Positions 19,600 through 35,174 of a stretch of 64,000 nucleotides of DNA are shown piece by piece. Every line of letters begins with the position of its first letter. Position 1 is the first letter of the stretch. The DNA lies in the NCBI RefSeq assembly GCF_000519085.1, contig NZ_KI912577.1, positions 2,051,331 through 2,115,330 of the forward strand, given 5' to 3'. Source of the DNA: Methylobacterium sp. 10 (GTDB lineage: Bacteria > Pseudomonadota > Alphaproteobacteria > Rhizobiales > Beijerinckiaceae). A program made the translations under genes and the position numbers. Below the pieces are notes generated by a model that ran no database searches, was not told the origin of the DNA, and saw only the letters and a list, made by a program, of their open reading frames with translations.

Positions 19600-22461
19600 A
19601 TGGCCCTCATCAAAGAGATCGATTACGGCACCCCGATCCGGGTGAACGAGCAGACCGTCACCCTCACTATCGACGGCATGAGCGTCACCGTTCCCGCCGG
19701 CACGTCGGTGATGGCGGCGGCAATGCATGCCGGCACGCAGATCCCCAAGCTCTGCGCCACCGATTCGCTGGAAGCCTTCGGCTCCTGCCGCCTCTGCCTC
19801 GTGGAGATCGAGGGGCGGCGCGGTACTCCGGCCTCCTGCACCACGCCCGCCGAGAACGGCATGGTGGTCTCGACCCAGACGGACAAGCTCGCCAAGCTCC
19901 GCAAGGGCGTGATGGAGCTCTACATCTCCGACCACCCCCTCGACTGCCTGACCTGTGCCGCCAACGGCGATTGCGAGTTGCAGGACATGGCCGGCGCGGT
20001 CGGCCTGCGCGACGTGCGCTACGGCTATGACGGCGCCAACCACGTCAAGCCGTCCTCGGACCAGTACCTGGCCAAGGACACGTCCAACCCGTACTTCACC
20101 TACGACCCGTCGAAGTGCATCGTCTGTAACCGCTGCGTCCGCGCCTGCGAGGAGACGCAAGGCACCTTCGCTCTGACGATCTCCGGCCGTGGTTTCGACA
20201 GCCGCGTCGCAGCCGGCCCCACCGACTTCTTCAACTCCGAATGCGTGTCCTGCGGCGCCTGCGTCCAGGCCTGCCCCACGGCGACGTTGCAGGAGAAGTC
20301 GATCATCGAGCACGGTCAACCGGACCATTCCGAGGTCACCACCTGCGCCTATTGCGGTGTCGGCTGCTCGTTCAAGGCCGAGATGCAGGGCACCCGAATC
20401 GTCCGCATGGTCCCCTACAAGGACGGCAAGGCCAACGAGGGCCATAGCTGCGTCAAGGGCCGCTTCGCCTACGGCTACGCCACGCACAAGGACCGCATCA
20501 CCAAGCCCATGATCCGCGACAAGATCACGGACCCTTGGCAGGAAGTGTCGTGGGAGGTCGCGATCGACCGTGCGGCGTCCGAGTTCAAGCGCATCCAGGC
20601 CAAGTACGGCAAGGATTCGGTGGGCGGCATCACCTCGTCGCGGTGCACGAACGAGGAAGCCTACCTCGTCCAGAAGCTCGTGCGTGCCGCTTTCGGCAAC
20701 AACAACGTCGATACCTGCGCCCGCGTCTGCCATTCACCCACGGGCTACGGCCTGATGTCGACGCTCGGCACCTCGGCCGGCACGCAGGACTTCGCCTCGG
20801 TGGCGCATTCCGACGTGATCCTCGTCATCGGCGCGAATCCGACGGACGGTCACCCGGTCTTCGGCTCGCGCATGAAGAAGCGTCTGCGTGAAGGCGCCAA
20901 GCTCATCGTCGCCGATCCCCGCAGGATCGACCTCGTGAAGTCGCCCCATATCGAGGCCGATTACCACCTGCCGCTGAAGCCCGGCTCCAACGTCGCCTTC
21001 ATCAACGCGATGGCTCACGTCATCGTCACGGAAGGGCTCATCGACGAGGCCTATGTCCGTGAGCGCTGCGATCTCGGCGACTTCGAATCCTGGGCTCGGT
21101 TCATCGCCGAGGAGCGTCATTCGCCGGAGGCCCAGGCCGAAAAGATCGGCGTGAACCCCGAGGACATCCGAGGCGCCGCCCGCCTCTATGCTACCGGCGG
21201 AGCAGCCGGCATCTATTACGGTCTCGGCGTCACCGAGCACAGCCAGGGTTCGACCATGGTCATGGGCATGGCCAACATCGCCATGGCCACCGGTAACATC
21301 GGCATGCTGGGTGCCGGCGTGAACCCGCTGCGCGGCCAGAACAACGTCCAGGGCTCCTGTGACATGGGCTCGTTCCCGCACGAGCTGCCGGGCTACCGCC
21401 ACGTTTCGGACGATGCCACCCGCGAGACCTTCGAATCCCTGTGGGGCGTCCAGCTCGACAAGGATCCGGGCCTGCGCATCACCAACATGCTCGACGAAGC
21501 CGTCGATGGCGCCTTCAAGGGCATGTACATCCAGGGCGAGGACATCGCCCAGTCCGATCCGGATACGCACCACGTCACCGCCGGCCTGATGGCGATGGAG
21601 TGCATCGTCGTCCAGGACATCTTCCTGAACGAGACGGCCAAGTACGCCCACGTCTTCCTGCCGGGCGCGTCGTTCCTCGAGAAGGACGGCACCTTCACCA
21701 ACGCCGAGCGGCGCATCAGCCGCGTGCGCAAGGTGATGCCGCCCCTGGCCGGCTACGGTGATTGGGAGGGCACGATCCTGCTCTCCAACGCGCTCGGCTA
21801 CCCGATGAACTACTCGCATCCCAGCGAGATCATGGACGAGATCGCCTCGCTCACCCCGAGCTTCAAGGGCGTCAGCTTCGCCAAGATCGACGAGCTCGGC
21901 TCGATCCAGTGGCCGTGCAACGACGCCGCTCCCAACGGTACGCCGATGATGCACGTGGACCGGTTCGTGCGTGGCCTCGGCAAGTTCATGATCACCGAAT
22001 ACGTGGCCACCGAGGAGCGCACCGGCCCGCGCTTCCCGCTCATCCTCACCACCGGCCGCATCCTGTCGCAGTACAATGTCGGCGCGCAGACCCGTCGCAC
22101 GGAGAACTCGCGCTGGCACGAGGAGGACGTGCTGGAGATCCACCCGTTCGACGCGGAGGTGCGCGGCATCGTCCATGGCGATCTGGTGGCCCTGGAGAGC
22201 CGTTCCGGCGACATCGCCCTCAAGGCGATCGTCTCCGAGCGGATGCAGCCGGGCGTGGTCTACACCACCTTCCACCACGCCAAGACGGGTGCCAACGTCA
22301 TCACCACCGACTTCTCGGACTGGGCCACGAACTGCCCCGAGTATAAGGTGACGGCGGTGCAGGTGCGGCGGACCAACCGGCCGTCGGACTGGCAGGCGAA
22401 GTTCTTCGAGGAAGACTTCTCGCTCACCAGGATTGCGACTCAACTGAATGCTGCCGAGTAA
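19600..22461 (+). CDS. fdsA: NAD-dependent formate dehydrogenase alpha subunit (Mo-bis-MGD catalytic)
   Basis: FdsA oxidises formate to CO2 at a molybdenum (possibly tungsten) bis-MGD centre. The 953-residue protein has an N-terminal NuoG-like part with a 2Fe-2S site (CATDSLEAFGSCRLC), a His/Cys 4Fe-4S site (DHPLDCLTCAANGDC), two ferredoxin-type 4Fe-4S clusters (CIVCNRCVRAC and CVSCGACVQAC), then the catalytic domain with another 4Fe-4S site (CAYCGVGC). The metal ligand is Cys377 with His378 (ARVCHSPT), so this is the cysteine, not selenocysteine, form. A strong AAGGAG precedes the ATG. It is 13 bases after fdsB. Confidence 0.97.
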   Translation: MALIKEIDYGTPIRVNEQTVTLTIDGMSVTVPAGTSVMAAAMHAGTQIPKLCATDSLEAFGSCRLCLVEIEGRRGTPASCTTPAENGMVVSTQTDKLAKLRKGVMELYISDHPLDCLTCAANGDCELQDMAGAVGLRDVRYGYDGANHVKPSSDQYLAKDTSNPYFTYDPSKCIVCNRCVRACEETQGTFALTISGRGFDSRVAAGPTDFFNSECVSCGACVQACPTATLQEKSIIEHGQPDHSEVTTCAYCGVGCSFKAEMQGTRIVRMVPYKDGKANEGHSCVKGRFAYGYATHKDRITKPMIRDKITDPWQEVSWEVAIDRAASEFKRIQAKYGKDSVGGITSSRCTNEEAYLVQKLVRAAFGNNNVDTCARVCHSPTGYGLMSTLGTSAGTQDFASVAHSDVILVIGANPTDGHPVFGSRMKKRLREGAKLIVADPRRIDLVKSPHIEADYHLPLKPGSNVAFINAMAHVIVTEGLIDEAYVRERCDLGDFESWARFIAEERHSPEAQAEKIGVNPEDIRGAARLYATGGAAGIYYGLGVTEHSQGSTMVMGMANIAMATGNIGMLGAGVNPLRGQNNVQGSCDMGSFPHELPGYRHVSDDATRETFESLWGVQLDKDPGLRITNMLDEAVDGAFKGMYIQGEDIAQSDPDTHHVTAGLMAMECIVVQDIFLNETAKYAHVFLPGASFLEKDGTFTNAERRISRVRKVMPPLAGYGDWEGTILLSNALGYPMNYSHPSEIMDEIASLTPSFKGVSFAKIDELGSIQWPCNDAAPNGTPMMHVDRFVRGLGKFMITEYVATEERTGPRFPLILTTGRILSQYNVGAQTRRTENSRWHEEDVLEIHPFDAEVRGIVHGDLVALESRSGDIALKAIVSERMQPGVVYTTFHHAKTGANVITTDFSDWATNCPEYKVTAVQVRRTNRPSDWQAKFFEEDFSLTRIATQLNAAE

Positions 22462-23311
22462 ACGAGACGACTTCGAGATCGCTCGACACGATGCGTCGGC
22501 TCCCACGAGCCGGCGCGTCACCACCCTGGTCGTGGCCTATGAGGATCCGACGCCCCGTGACGGCGACCGGGACCTCGCCGTCGAGATGCCGGTCAACCTG
22601 GTCTATGGCAGCGTACCCTACGCCGTCATGATGACGACACCGTCCGACCTCGTCGACTTCGCCTACGGTTTCAGTCTGACCGAGGGCATCGTCGAAGCCG
22701 CCGACGAGATCAGGTCGGTGGAGGTCGAGGACGGCGAGGGTGGCCTTCGCCTGGTGGTCGATCTCGCTCCGGGGAGATTGCGCGAGCACCTTGCCCGGAA
22801 ACGCGCCATCTCCGGGCGTACCGGATGCGGTGTCTGCGGCATCGACGATCTCGCCTCCCTGCCCAGGGCCGAGCCGCGTGTGCACGAGGCGGCTCAGGTG
22901 GAGATCGGGTCGATCCAGCGGGCTCTGCTCGCTCTTGGCGACGCGCAGGTGCTGAACCATGCCACCCGCGCGGTTCACGCGGCGGCATGGGCGGATCTCG
23001 GAGGCAACCTTCTCGCCGTGCGCGAGGATGTCGGTCGCCATAACGGGCTCGACAAGCTGATCGGCGCGTTGATGCGGGAGCGGACCGACCCGCGCGGCGG
23101 GTTCGTCGTCATCACCAGCCGCTGCTCGTTCGAGATGGTCGAGAAGACCGCGACCTTCGGTGCTGCGGTCCTCGTGGCGATCTCGGCTCCGACGTCGCTG
23201 GCCATCGACCGGGCGCGCCTGCACGACATCACGCTCTGCGCCATCGCCCGGTCGGACACCCTCACGGTCTTCACCGGCCGCGAACGCCTTCTCCTTGCCG
23301 CCGAGCGCTAG
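22448..23311 (+). CDS. fdhD: Formate dehydrogenase accessory sulfurtransferase FdhD/FdsC
   Basis: FdhD-family proteins bind bis-MGD and pass sulfur from a cysteine desulfurase to the cofactor before insertion into the catalytic subunit. The 287-residue protein has the conserved CxxC at Cys127 and Cys130 (GRTGCGVCG) and the family blocks FAYGFSLTEGIV, REDVGRHNGLDKLIG and TSRCSFEMVEKTA. It overlaps the fdsA end by 14 bases, in another frame. In fds operons the gene is usually called fdsC. Confidence 0.95.
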   Translation: MLPSKRDDFEIARHDASAPTSRRVTTLVVAYEDPTPRDGDRDLAVEMPVNLVYGSVPYAVMMTTPSDLVDFAYGFSLTEGIVEAADEIRSVEVEDGEGGLRLVVDLAPGRLREHLARKRAISGRTGCGVCGIDDLASLPRAEPRVHEAAQVEIGSIQRALLALGDAQVLNHATRAVHAAAWADLGGNLLAVREDVGRHNGLDKLIGALMRERTDPRGGFVVITSRCSFEMVEKTATFGAAVLVAISAPTSLAIDRARLHDITLCAIARSDTLTVFTGRERLLLAAER

Positions 23312-23355
23312 AGGCGCACCCGGCTCCCTTTCACCCGTCGACCAGAGCCAGTCTC

Positions 23356-23649
23356 ATGAGCGCCCTGACCACCAACGACAAGCTCGTCCGCATGGCGAAC
23401 CAGATCTCAGGCTTCTTCCGATCCTATCCGGATGAGGAGGCGGTCGCCGGCATCCACAAGCACATCGTGGCGTTCTGGACGCCGAAGATGCGCCGCGCCC
23501 TCGAAGCGCATGGCCCCACCGAGGGAAGCGGTCTCGATCCGCTGGCGTTAAAGGCGATCACGACATCGCCGAACCAGAGCGACAGCCCCGTCCGGGAGGC
23601 CACCAACGACCCGCACCTTCAGGGTGCCGGCGCCAGCGACGCCGGCTGA
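23356..23649 (+). CDS. fdsD: NAD-dependent formate dehydrogenase delta subunit
   Basis: A 97-residue cofactor-free subunit. The N-terminal signature DKLVRMANQISGFFRSYP and the HIVAFWTPKMRRAL helix identify the FdsD family. It contributes to assembly or stability of the Fds complex. The C-terminal 30 residues are low in secondary structure. It closes the operon, 44 bases after fdhD. Confidence 0.93.
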   Translation: MSALTTNDKLVRMANQISGFFRSYPDEEAVAGIHKHIVAFWTPKMRRALEAHGPTEGSGLDPLALKAITTSPNQSDSPVREATNDPHLQGAGASDAG

Positions 23650-23737
23650 CCGGCGCTTTCGTGTCCGAATGAGAGAAAGGCGCCGAGCCTGTCGTCGCTC
23701 GACTCCTTCGGTAGTCCCTTATCCGTGGAGCGAAGGC

Positions 23738-24658
23738 CTATTCCGCCGGGCGGTCGCCCGCCTGATCCTTGTCCGTCGCTCCGGGAACCACGGTCGCGCC
23801 GCCGATGACCCGAACGGTCTTCTTGTCCGCCGGGGGATCGCTCCAGGCCTGAGCCTTGCCGGGCGAACTCTGAGGTGCCGGCCCAGCGTCGCGACGGGGT
23901 TGATTCGCGGCGGGTGTCGGCGGTTCGACCTTCGGTTGCTCCACCGCCGCGACGGCGGGCTCGTTGGTTCGAGGCTCGGACGGTGCGTTCGCCGTGGACG
24001 GTGACGGGGCGTCCGGGGCGAGCCGCGGGGCGGCGGGCTTTGCCGGCGGGCTCAGCCTGGTGACCTTGCGGGCCGGCGGTGATTCCACCGGGCGTCTCGC
24101 CTCGCCGGTCCTGGCATCGGGATTGAGGCCCAATGGGTTGCGATCGGAGGGCTCCACGCGGGTGGTGGCATCGGGGCGCGCCGCCACGTCGAAGCGCGGT
24201 TGCCGCCCGATACCGTCTCCGTTGGGGATCCTGCCGGGAGGAACCGGGCGTTCCGCCTCGCGCATCGGCCGGCGAATCTGCTCGTCTTCCTCGGTCCAGC
24301 CATAGCCGGGGACCGGGCGGGCGACCCGCACCGGTGCGGGCGGCAACGGAGCACCAAGACGCTGACGGTCGAGGACGGCGCCGTCCCGTGCATCCACGAA
24401 CAGCCGGACCCTGTCGCCATAGGGGCCGGTCGCTTCGACGATATAGGCCCGGCCGTCGAATCGCGGCCGCGTCACCTCGGTGAAGCCACGGTCGTTGAGG
24501 CGCCAGACCACGGCGCGTGGGGGAAGGACCAGATCCGGCTCGTAGCCGTACTGTGCCTGGGCGGCGCCCGTCCCGAGGGCCGACAGGGTGATGAATCCCG
24601 CCAGCATGGTCAGGCTGATCGTATGGGAGCGCACAGGCGCCCTGCGGCTCGATTCCAT
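23738..24658 (-). CDS. Exported proline-rich hypothetical protein
   Basis: A 306-residue protein that starts with a signal peptide (residues 1-35, ending GAAQAQ). The next 80 residues form a small folded domain (VVWRLNDRGFTEVTRPRF, then YIVEATGPYGDRVRLFVDAR), which looks like a PepSY-type repeat. From residue 105 to the end it is disordered, rich in Pro, Ala and Arg, as in periplasmic linkers. I do not recognise a named family. It faces the fds operon tail to tail and is not part of it. Confidence 0.75.
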   Translation of the reverse strand: MESSRRAPVRSHTISLTMLAGFITLSALGTGAAQAQYGYEPDLVLPPRAVVWRLNDRGFTEVTRPRFDGRAYIVEATGPYGDRVRLFVDARDGAVLDRQRLGAPLPPAPVRVARPVPGYGWTEEDEQIRRPMREAERPVPPGRIPNGDGIGRQPRFDVAARPDATTRVEPSDRNPLGLNPDARTGEARRPVESPPARKVTRLSPPAKPAAPRLAPDAPSPSTANAPSEPRTNEPAVAAVEQPKVEPPTPAANQPRRDAGPAPQSSPGKAQAWSDPPADKKTVRVIGGATVVPGATDKDQAGDRPAE

Positions 24659-25048
24659 GGTGCCTCGTCTCGATAGTGGGTCGTCGTTCCGTAGCCCACT
24701 GTTGGCGCGGGTCTACGGCATTCTCCGTGCGGTCCATCACCCCGCATGCCGCTTGTGCTTGGCAAGTCCTGTAGACTGCTCGAATGGGGCGGGAATGCGA
24801 GTGAAGCGCGGCAAGTCGCGGGCGATCGCTTTTCGCGGGATCCGGGACGCCCAAGCCGGTCGCAACGCCGCACGGCGTATCAAACCTGCCCATGGGGCGT
24901 GCGAGCCTCTTGCTGGAGCGTTTAAAATCTGTCACCTTCCGTAATTAGGACAGTACGGCTGTCCCATTTTCGGCAGGGCGCCCCGGCGGCGAGTGATTTC
25001 CGGGGACGAGGTGCCTTCGAGGAACGTGGAAGGTCTGGAGCGGGTGTC

Positions 25049-25072
25049 GAATCTCACGAAAAAACGAGATTC
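25049..25072 (+). promoter_or_regulatory. Inverted repeat with A-rich loop upstream of gltB
   Basis: GAATCTC at 25049-25055 and GAGATTC at 25066-25072 are perfect arms around a 10-base loop with six A residues. Each arm contains a GANTC site (CcrM methylation target). It lies about 200 bases before the gltB start. It may be a protein-binding dyad or an RNA hairpin. Confidence 0.5.
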
Positions 25073-25108
25073 CAAGCCGGTCGCCATCGCGGCGATCCGG
25101 GCCCGCAC

Positions 25109-25149
25109 GGCTTGAATTCAAGCCGGCGCTGAGCCCGCGGAGAGCGGGC
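25109..25149 (+). promoter_or_regulatory. Palindrome and adjacent hairpin in the gltB leader
   Basis: A perfect 16-base palindrome, GGCTTGAATTCAAGCC (25109-25124), is followed 8 bases later by a GC-rich hairpin, GCCCGC-N5-GCGGGC (25133-25149). There is no U-run after the hairpin, so a simple terminator is unlikely. A dimeric repressor site or leader RNA structure controlling glutamate synthase is possible. Confidence 0.5.
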
Positions 25150-25270
25150 GCTTCCTCACCGAAGACCCTGCCTGAATCCGACCGCGTCGAGGACGGAGCC
25201 TGAGTGCCGGATGGCATTTGGGCATGAAACATGCTCGCATGCGGGCACGGACGAACGAGGCTGAGGGGTT

Positions 25271-29983
<4,713 letters not shown>

Positions 29984-29990
29984 GGCCGGC

Positions 29991-30593
29991 ATGCGGATCT
30001 ACGGTGATCTCGTCTCGGGCAATTGTCTGAAGGTCAAGATCGTCGCTGATTACCTTCGCCTTTCCTATCGGTGGGTGCCGATCGACATTCTGAAAGACGA
30101 AAGCCGCACACCAGACTACCTGTCCCGCTTTCCGGCGGGGCAGGTGCCGGGAGTGGAGTTCGAGGACGGCCGGTGTCTGGCCCAATCGAACGCGATCATC
30201 CGCTATCTTGCCCGCGGAAGTGCGTTGATCCCGCAGGATGCGTTCCTCGCGGCAAAAATGGACGAGTGGCTGTTCTGGGAACAGTACAGCCACGAGCCCG
30301 CCATCGCGGTCTGCCGGTTCGAAATGCGCTACCTCGGCAAGCCCAAGGAGGCGCGCGATCCGGCCCGTGTGGCACGCGGCGAGGCGGCTTTGGACGTGAT
30401 GGAGCGCCATCTCGGCGGGGCCGAGTGGCTGGTTGGAGAGGAGCTGAGCGTCGCCGACGTGTCGCTCTTCGCCTATACGCAATGGGCCGATGAGGGCGGA
30501 TTCGACCTCGCGGCGAGACCGTCCACAAGGGCGTGGCTCACCCGTTGCGCGAATGTTTTCGAGCGCGCCCACCGTGAGCCGAAGACGGGTTAG
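29991..30593 (+). CDS. Glutathione S-transferase family protein
   Basis: A 200-residue cytosolic GST. The N-terminal thioredoxin-fold domain has the start [17 protein letters not shown] with Ser9/Asn11 near the usual catalytic spot, the cis-proline in [11 protein letters not shown], and the glutathione gamma-glutamyl binding pair in [12 protein letters not shown] (Gln-Ser). The C-terminal helical domain contains the [19 protein letters not shown]-capping box. It lies 7 bases after gltB and about 100 bases before gltD, so it is likely co-transcribed with them, which is unusual. Its substrate is unknown. Confidence 0.9.
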   Translation: MRIYGDLVSGNCLKVKIVADYLRLSYRWVPIDILKDESRTPDYLSRFPAGQVPGVEFEDGRCLAQSNAIIRYLARGSALIPQDAFLAAKMDEWLFWEQYSHEPAIAVCRFEMRYLGKPKEARDPARVARGEAALDVMERHLGGAEWLVGEELSVADVSLFAYTQWADEGGFDLAARPSTRAWLTRCANVFERAHREPKTG

Positions 30594-30694
30594 TCGGCGG
30601 CAACGGGCGGCACAACAGGGATGACGAGCTGAGGCGGACCGGGCCGGTCAACCGCCGCTCGACGGATCAGACAGACTCGCGAAAGACGATCACG

Positions 30695-32128
<1,434 letters not shown>

Positions 32129-32428
32129 AGTCAACGATCTTGGTGAGAGTTGGTCGCTGACCGTTCGAGACAATGCGTGGCCGGTATCCATCCGCCACGC
32201 CATTTTGTGTCGTCGCAGGACGAGACCCGGCGGCCGGGATCACCCTCCGTGGAGGGCTGCTATATTCGCACATTTCGCGGCCAGCGCGGGTCGTCTCTCC
32301 TTTCAGGAGAGGGAGCCCGTCGCGCCTGATGCCGAACCCTCTTGGGTAGAGGGAGCAGCTTTCGAGCAGATGGGTAAATCCAGTAGCTGTCGTGAGCCCG
32401 GGAAACGCTGTCGATCTGACTTCGCTGG
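32129..32428. other. Convergent gap after gltD
   Basis: Three hundred bases between gltD (plus) and the DUF459 gene (minus). A short hairpin, CTCTCC-TTTCA-GGAGAG (32295-32311), is present but has no T-run on either strand, so I do not call it a terminator. The open frames here do not look like protein. Confidence 0.5.
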
Positions 32429-33853
32429 TCAGCCCGGCGGCCATTTGAAATCGTCGGCCCGGCCCGGCTGCGGCATGGGCGCCGAGCCGCGCTGAAGCAC
32501 CCGCTCCACGTTGCCCGATGCGTCGCCGTCGCGCGGTCGTCCGCTGATCAGCGTACCGCCGGGGGTCACTTCGGCGCGGCCGAGGGGAATGATCGGGCCA
32601 GCCGCGGGCTTCACCGGCAAGGCCGGGATGCCGGGGGGCTCCGGCAGGCTCGGCAGCATCGCCGTGATCTGACGATCGATCGCGGCGGTATCGTCGAGCT
32701 TCGGAGCCTCACCATCGAGCAGGGGGCCGGGGACCGTCGCCACGGGCGCGACGGCCGGTGCCTCCGTGGGATTGGCGCCCATGAGACGCTTGATTTCGAC
32801 GTCCGCGAAATGCGCGACCTTGCGGGCGCCCGCCTTGGTGAAATGCACGCCGTCCGACGTCCGCAGCTTGGCTTCCTGCCCTTCCAGGTCGGGGCCGGTC
32901 ATGGTGAAACGGTTGCGGTCGTCGACGAAGCCCGGCCAGATATCGACATAGGTCCCACCCGCCTTCGCGACCCGGTCGCGGATCAAGTCGTTGATCGTCG
33001 CGATGTCTTTGGTCAGCGGCTCGCTGCGCATGGGCGGTGCGCCGACCCAGATGAAGGGAATCTTCTGGGCGGCGAAGACCTTGGCAAGGGCGTCGACGCG
33101 GTCCCGGTAGATCTCGCGCCAGCGTTCCGTCCCGGGGTCCACGGTCTCGGTTCCCTCACGGATGGGCTGGCGATCATTCGCGCCGAGCATCACCACGGCG
33201 TAGGAGACCTTCGGGCTCGTCTTGAGGAAATCCTCCGCCGCCTTCGGCCAGTCGACCACGTCCTTCCGGACGAGACCGCTATCGCCTTTCGAGCGGTCGA
33301 GGATCGCCACATCGGCATTGTCCTCGAACACATCGTCGAGGCCGCGGCCGAGATAGCTCGCCAGGGAATCGCCGAAGACGGCGATACGGATCGACGGTTC
33401 CGCCTTGGGCTGGACCGGCTTCGGCTGGGCGATCACCGGCGCCGGGCGAGGCCGCTTCGTGTAGGAGCGCTGGGTTTCCCCGATGGTCGGCGGACGCGGA
33501 CGGGTGGGGCGGGCCGACGGCACCGGGGCCGGGGTCGGCTGGACCTGCTGCGGCCGATCCTCCCAGGGCCAGTAGAACTGGCGCGGCGCTTCCTGGGGGG
33601 GAGGGGCGTAGCGGCGGTTCGCCTGCCTGCCGCCGTAATCCCCCTCCTCGCGGGGCCGGCGGCGCGGCGCGTAGTAAGAATCGCCGCGAGAGGTATCGTA
33701 GGAATCCCCCCATTGCGCCACGGCGGTCGGACCCGACGTGAAGAGCAGGGGCGTCGCGAACAGGGCGAGGAAACCGGCGCGCAGAAGGGCGTCCCTCACT
33801 CGTCCCGCAATGGCCACCCCGTGCGATAGGGTCTTGACGGTCCTTGATGCCAC
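32429..33853 (-). CDS. DUF459-type SGNH hydrolase family protein, exported
   Basis: A 474-residue protein with an N-terminal signal or anchor segment (about 20-47, LRAGFLALFATPLLF), a long Pro/Arg-rich linker to residue 155, and an SGNH (GDSL) hydrolase domain of the DUF459 type. Its catalytic blocks are FGDSLASYLG (nucleophile Ser), MLGANDRQ (Asn) and SDGVHFTKAG (Asp/His). The tail from about 370 is again proline-rich. SGNH enzymes are esterases or acyltransferases; a role on cell-wall or exopolysaccharide esters in the periplasm is inferred. The start is GTG 33853. Confidence 0.88.
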   Translation of the reverse strand: MASRTVKTLSHGVAIAGRVRDALLRAGFLALFATPLLFTSGPTAVAQWGDSYDTSRGDSYYAPRRRPREEGDYGGRQANRRYAPPPQEAPRQFYWPWEDRPQQVQPTPAPVPSARPTRPRPPTIGETQRSYTKRPRPAPVIAQPKPVQPKAEPSIRIAVFGDSLASYLGRGLDDVFEDNADVAILDRSKGDSGLVRKDVVDWPKAAEDFLKTSPKVSYAVVMLGANDRQPIREGTETVDPGTERWREIYRDRVDALAKVFAAQKIPFIWVGAPPMRSEPLTKDIATINDLIRDRVAKAGGTYVDIWPGFVDDRNRFTMTGPDLEGQEAKLRTSDGVHFTKAGARKVAHFADVEIKRLMGANPTEAPAVAPVATVPGPLLDGEAPKLDDTAAIDRQITAMLPSLPEPPGIPALPVKPAAGPIIPLGRAEVTPGGTLISGRPRDGDASGNVERVLQRGSAPMPQPGRADDFKWPPG

Positions 33854-33947
33854 GCTGCGACCTGCCTGCTGATCGTCGGACGACGAGATCTCTCCATCCT
33901 AGCCGACGATCCGGCCCGCGTCTAAGTGTGCCTTACGGGGCGGAACA

Positions 33948-35174
33948 TCATGGACGCGCCGTCAAGTATTCCAGAAGGTTCGGCGTGGCATAGCCGTCGG
34001 CCACGAGACCTTCCCTGATCTGATACTGGCGGACCGCCTCCCGCAGCTTCGGTCCGGCCCGGCCGTCGGCGTCGCCCGCATAGAGGTCGCGGGCGGCGAG
34101 GCCCTTCTGCAGCGCCTGAAGGCCCGCCTTGTCGAGGCGGGGCGCACCGGTCGGCCAGGGCGCCGCCAAGGCGGGTCCGCCGGCAAGGCGATCGGCGAGG
34201 TGACCGACCGCGAGCGCGTAGGAATCCGAGGTGTTGTAAGCCCGGACCACCTCGAAATTGTCGGTGATCAGGAAGATCGGCCCACCCGATCCCCCGGGCA
34301 GGAACAGGCTCGCTGCGCCCGATGCCGGCAGGGTACCGCCATCGATCCTGCGGACGCCGCGCTTCGTGAAGTCGGACAGGTCGGCCCGGTATCGGGTCAG
34401 GTCGAACCCGCCGGGCAGCGTCACGGCGTAGCCCCATGACAGATCCCGATTCCAGCCGAGCGATTGAAGATAGGAGGCGATGGAGGCCAGGGCATCGGCT
34501 TCGGAGCGCCAGATGTCGCGGTGGCCATCCCCGTCGAAATCGACGGCGTGTTTGAGGAAGGTCGACGGAAGGAACTGGGTCTGGCCCATGGCGCCAGCCC
34601 AGGATCCCTTCATCGCCTCGGGGGCGATGTCGCCGCGCTGAAGGATGGTCAGGGCATCGAGGAGTTCGTTGCGAAACAGCGTACCGCGAAAGCGCGCCTG
34701 CGCCAGGGTCGCCAGAGCGCGGATGGTCGGGACGGTTCCGCCGCTCGCCCCGAAATCCGACTCGACGCCCCAGAAGGCGAGGATGATCCAGCGAGGCACG
34801 CCCGTGCGCGCCTCGATCGCCGTCAGGGTGCTGGAGAGACGCGCCGCCTGGGATCGCCCTTTGGCGATCCGCCCGATCGACACCGCGCCGACCAGATACT
34901 CCCAGACCGGGCGTCCGAACTCACCCTGCGCCGTCGTTCGGGCGAGGATGCCCGGATCGGGTGAGGATATCCCGCGGAACGCAGCGTCGAAGGTCGCGAC
35001 GCCGATCCCACGCGCCTCCGCATCGGGCCGCAGGGCATCGATGAAGCTGCGGAACGACGCGTCGGCCGCCATGTCCGGCTTCGCGGCCGTGGAGGGGCGG
35101 ACGGCATCCTGTGCCCCGGCCTCGGTCGCCAGCAGAATGCAGGTTGCGATGGCGGCGCGAATGAGCACTCTCAT
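33948..35174 (-). CDS. Lytic murein transglycosylase (MltB/SLT_2 type) with peptidoglycan-binding domain
   Basis: Cleaves the MurNAc-GlcNAc bond in peptidoglycan with 1,6-anhydro product. The 408-residue protein has a signal peptide (1-21, ending EAGA), an SLT_2 catalytic domain at about 38-330 with catalytic Glu138 (AFWGVESDFG) and the motifs GSWAGAMGQTQFLPSTF and DFDGDGHRDIW, and a C-terminal PG_binding_1 domain at about 350-405. Its ATG overlaps the galE stop by four bases (ATGA), so the two are translated together. Confidence 0.94.
   Translation of the reverse strand: MRVLIRAAIATCILLATEAGAQDAVRPSTAAKPDMAADASFRSFIDALRPDAEARGIGVATFDAAFRGISSPDPGILARTTAQGEFGRPVWEYLVGAVSIGRIAKGRSQAARLSSTLTAIEARTGVPRWIILAFWGVESDFGASGGTVPTIRALATLAQARFRGTLFRNELLDALTILQRGDIAPEAMKGSWAGAMGQTQFLPSTFLKHAVDFDGDGHRDIWRSEADALASIASYLQSLGWNRDLSWGYAVTLPGGFDLTRYRADLSDFTKRGVRRIDGGTLPASGAASLFLPGGSGGPIFLITDNFEVVRAYNTSDSYALAVGHLADRLAGGPALAAPWPTGAPRLDKAGLQALQKGLAARDLYAGDADGRAGPKLREAVRQYQIREGLVADGYATPNLLEYLTARP

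Larger units (their letters stand above)
24659..25270. other. Upstream region of gltB
   Basis: About 610 bases without a convincing gene, separating the exported hypothetical protein (minus) from gltB (plus). The half next to gltB has three inverted repeats (25049-25072, 25109-25124, 25133-25149), listed separately. The half near 24660-24950 contains nothing I recognise beyond possible divergent promoters. Confidence 0.6.

Noticed and set aside
32295..32311. Terminator hairpin after gltD
   Set aside because: Six-base stem with no T-run on either strand.
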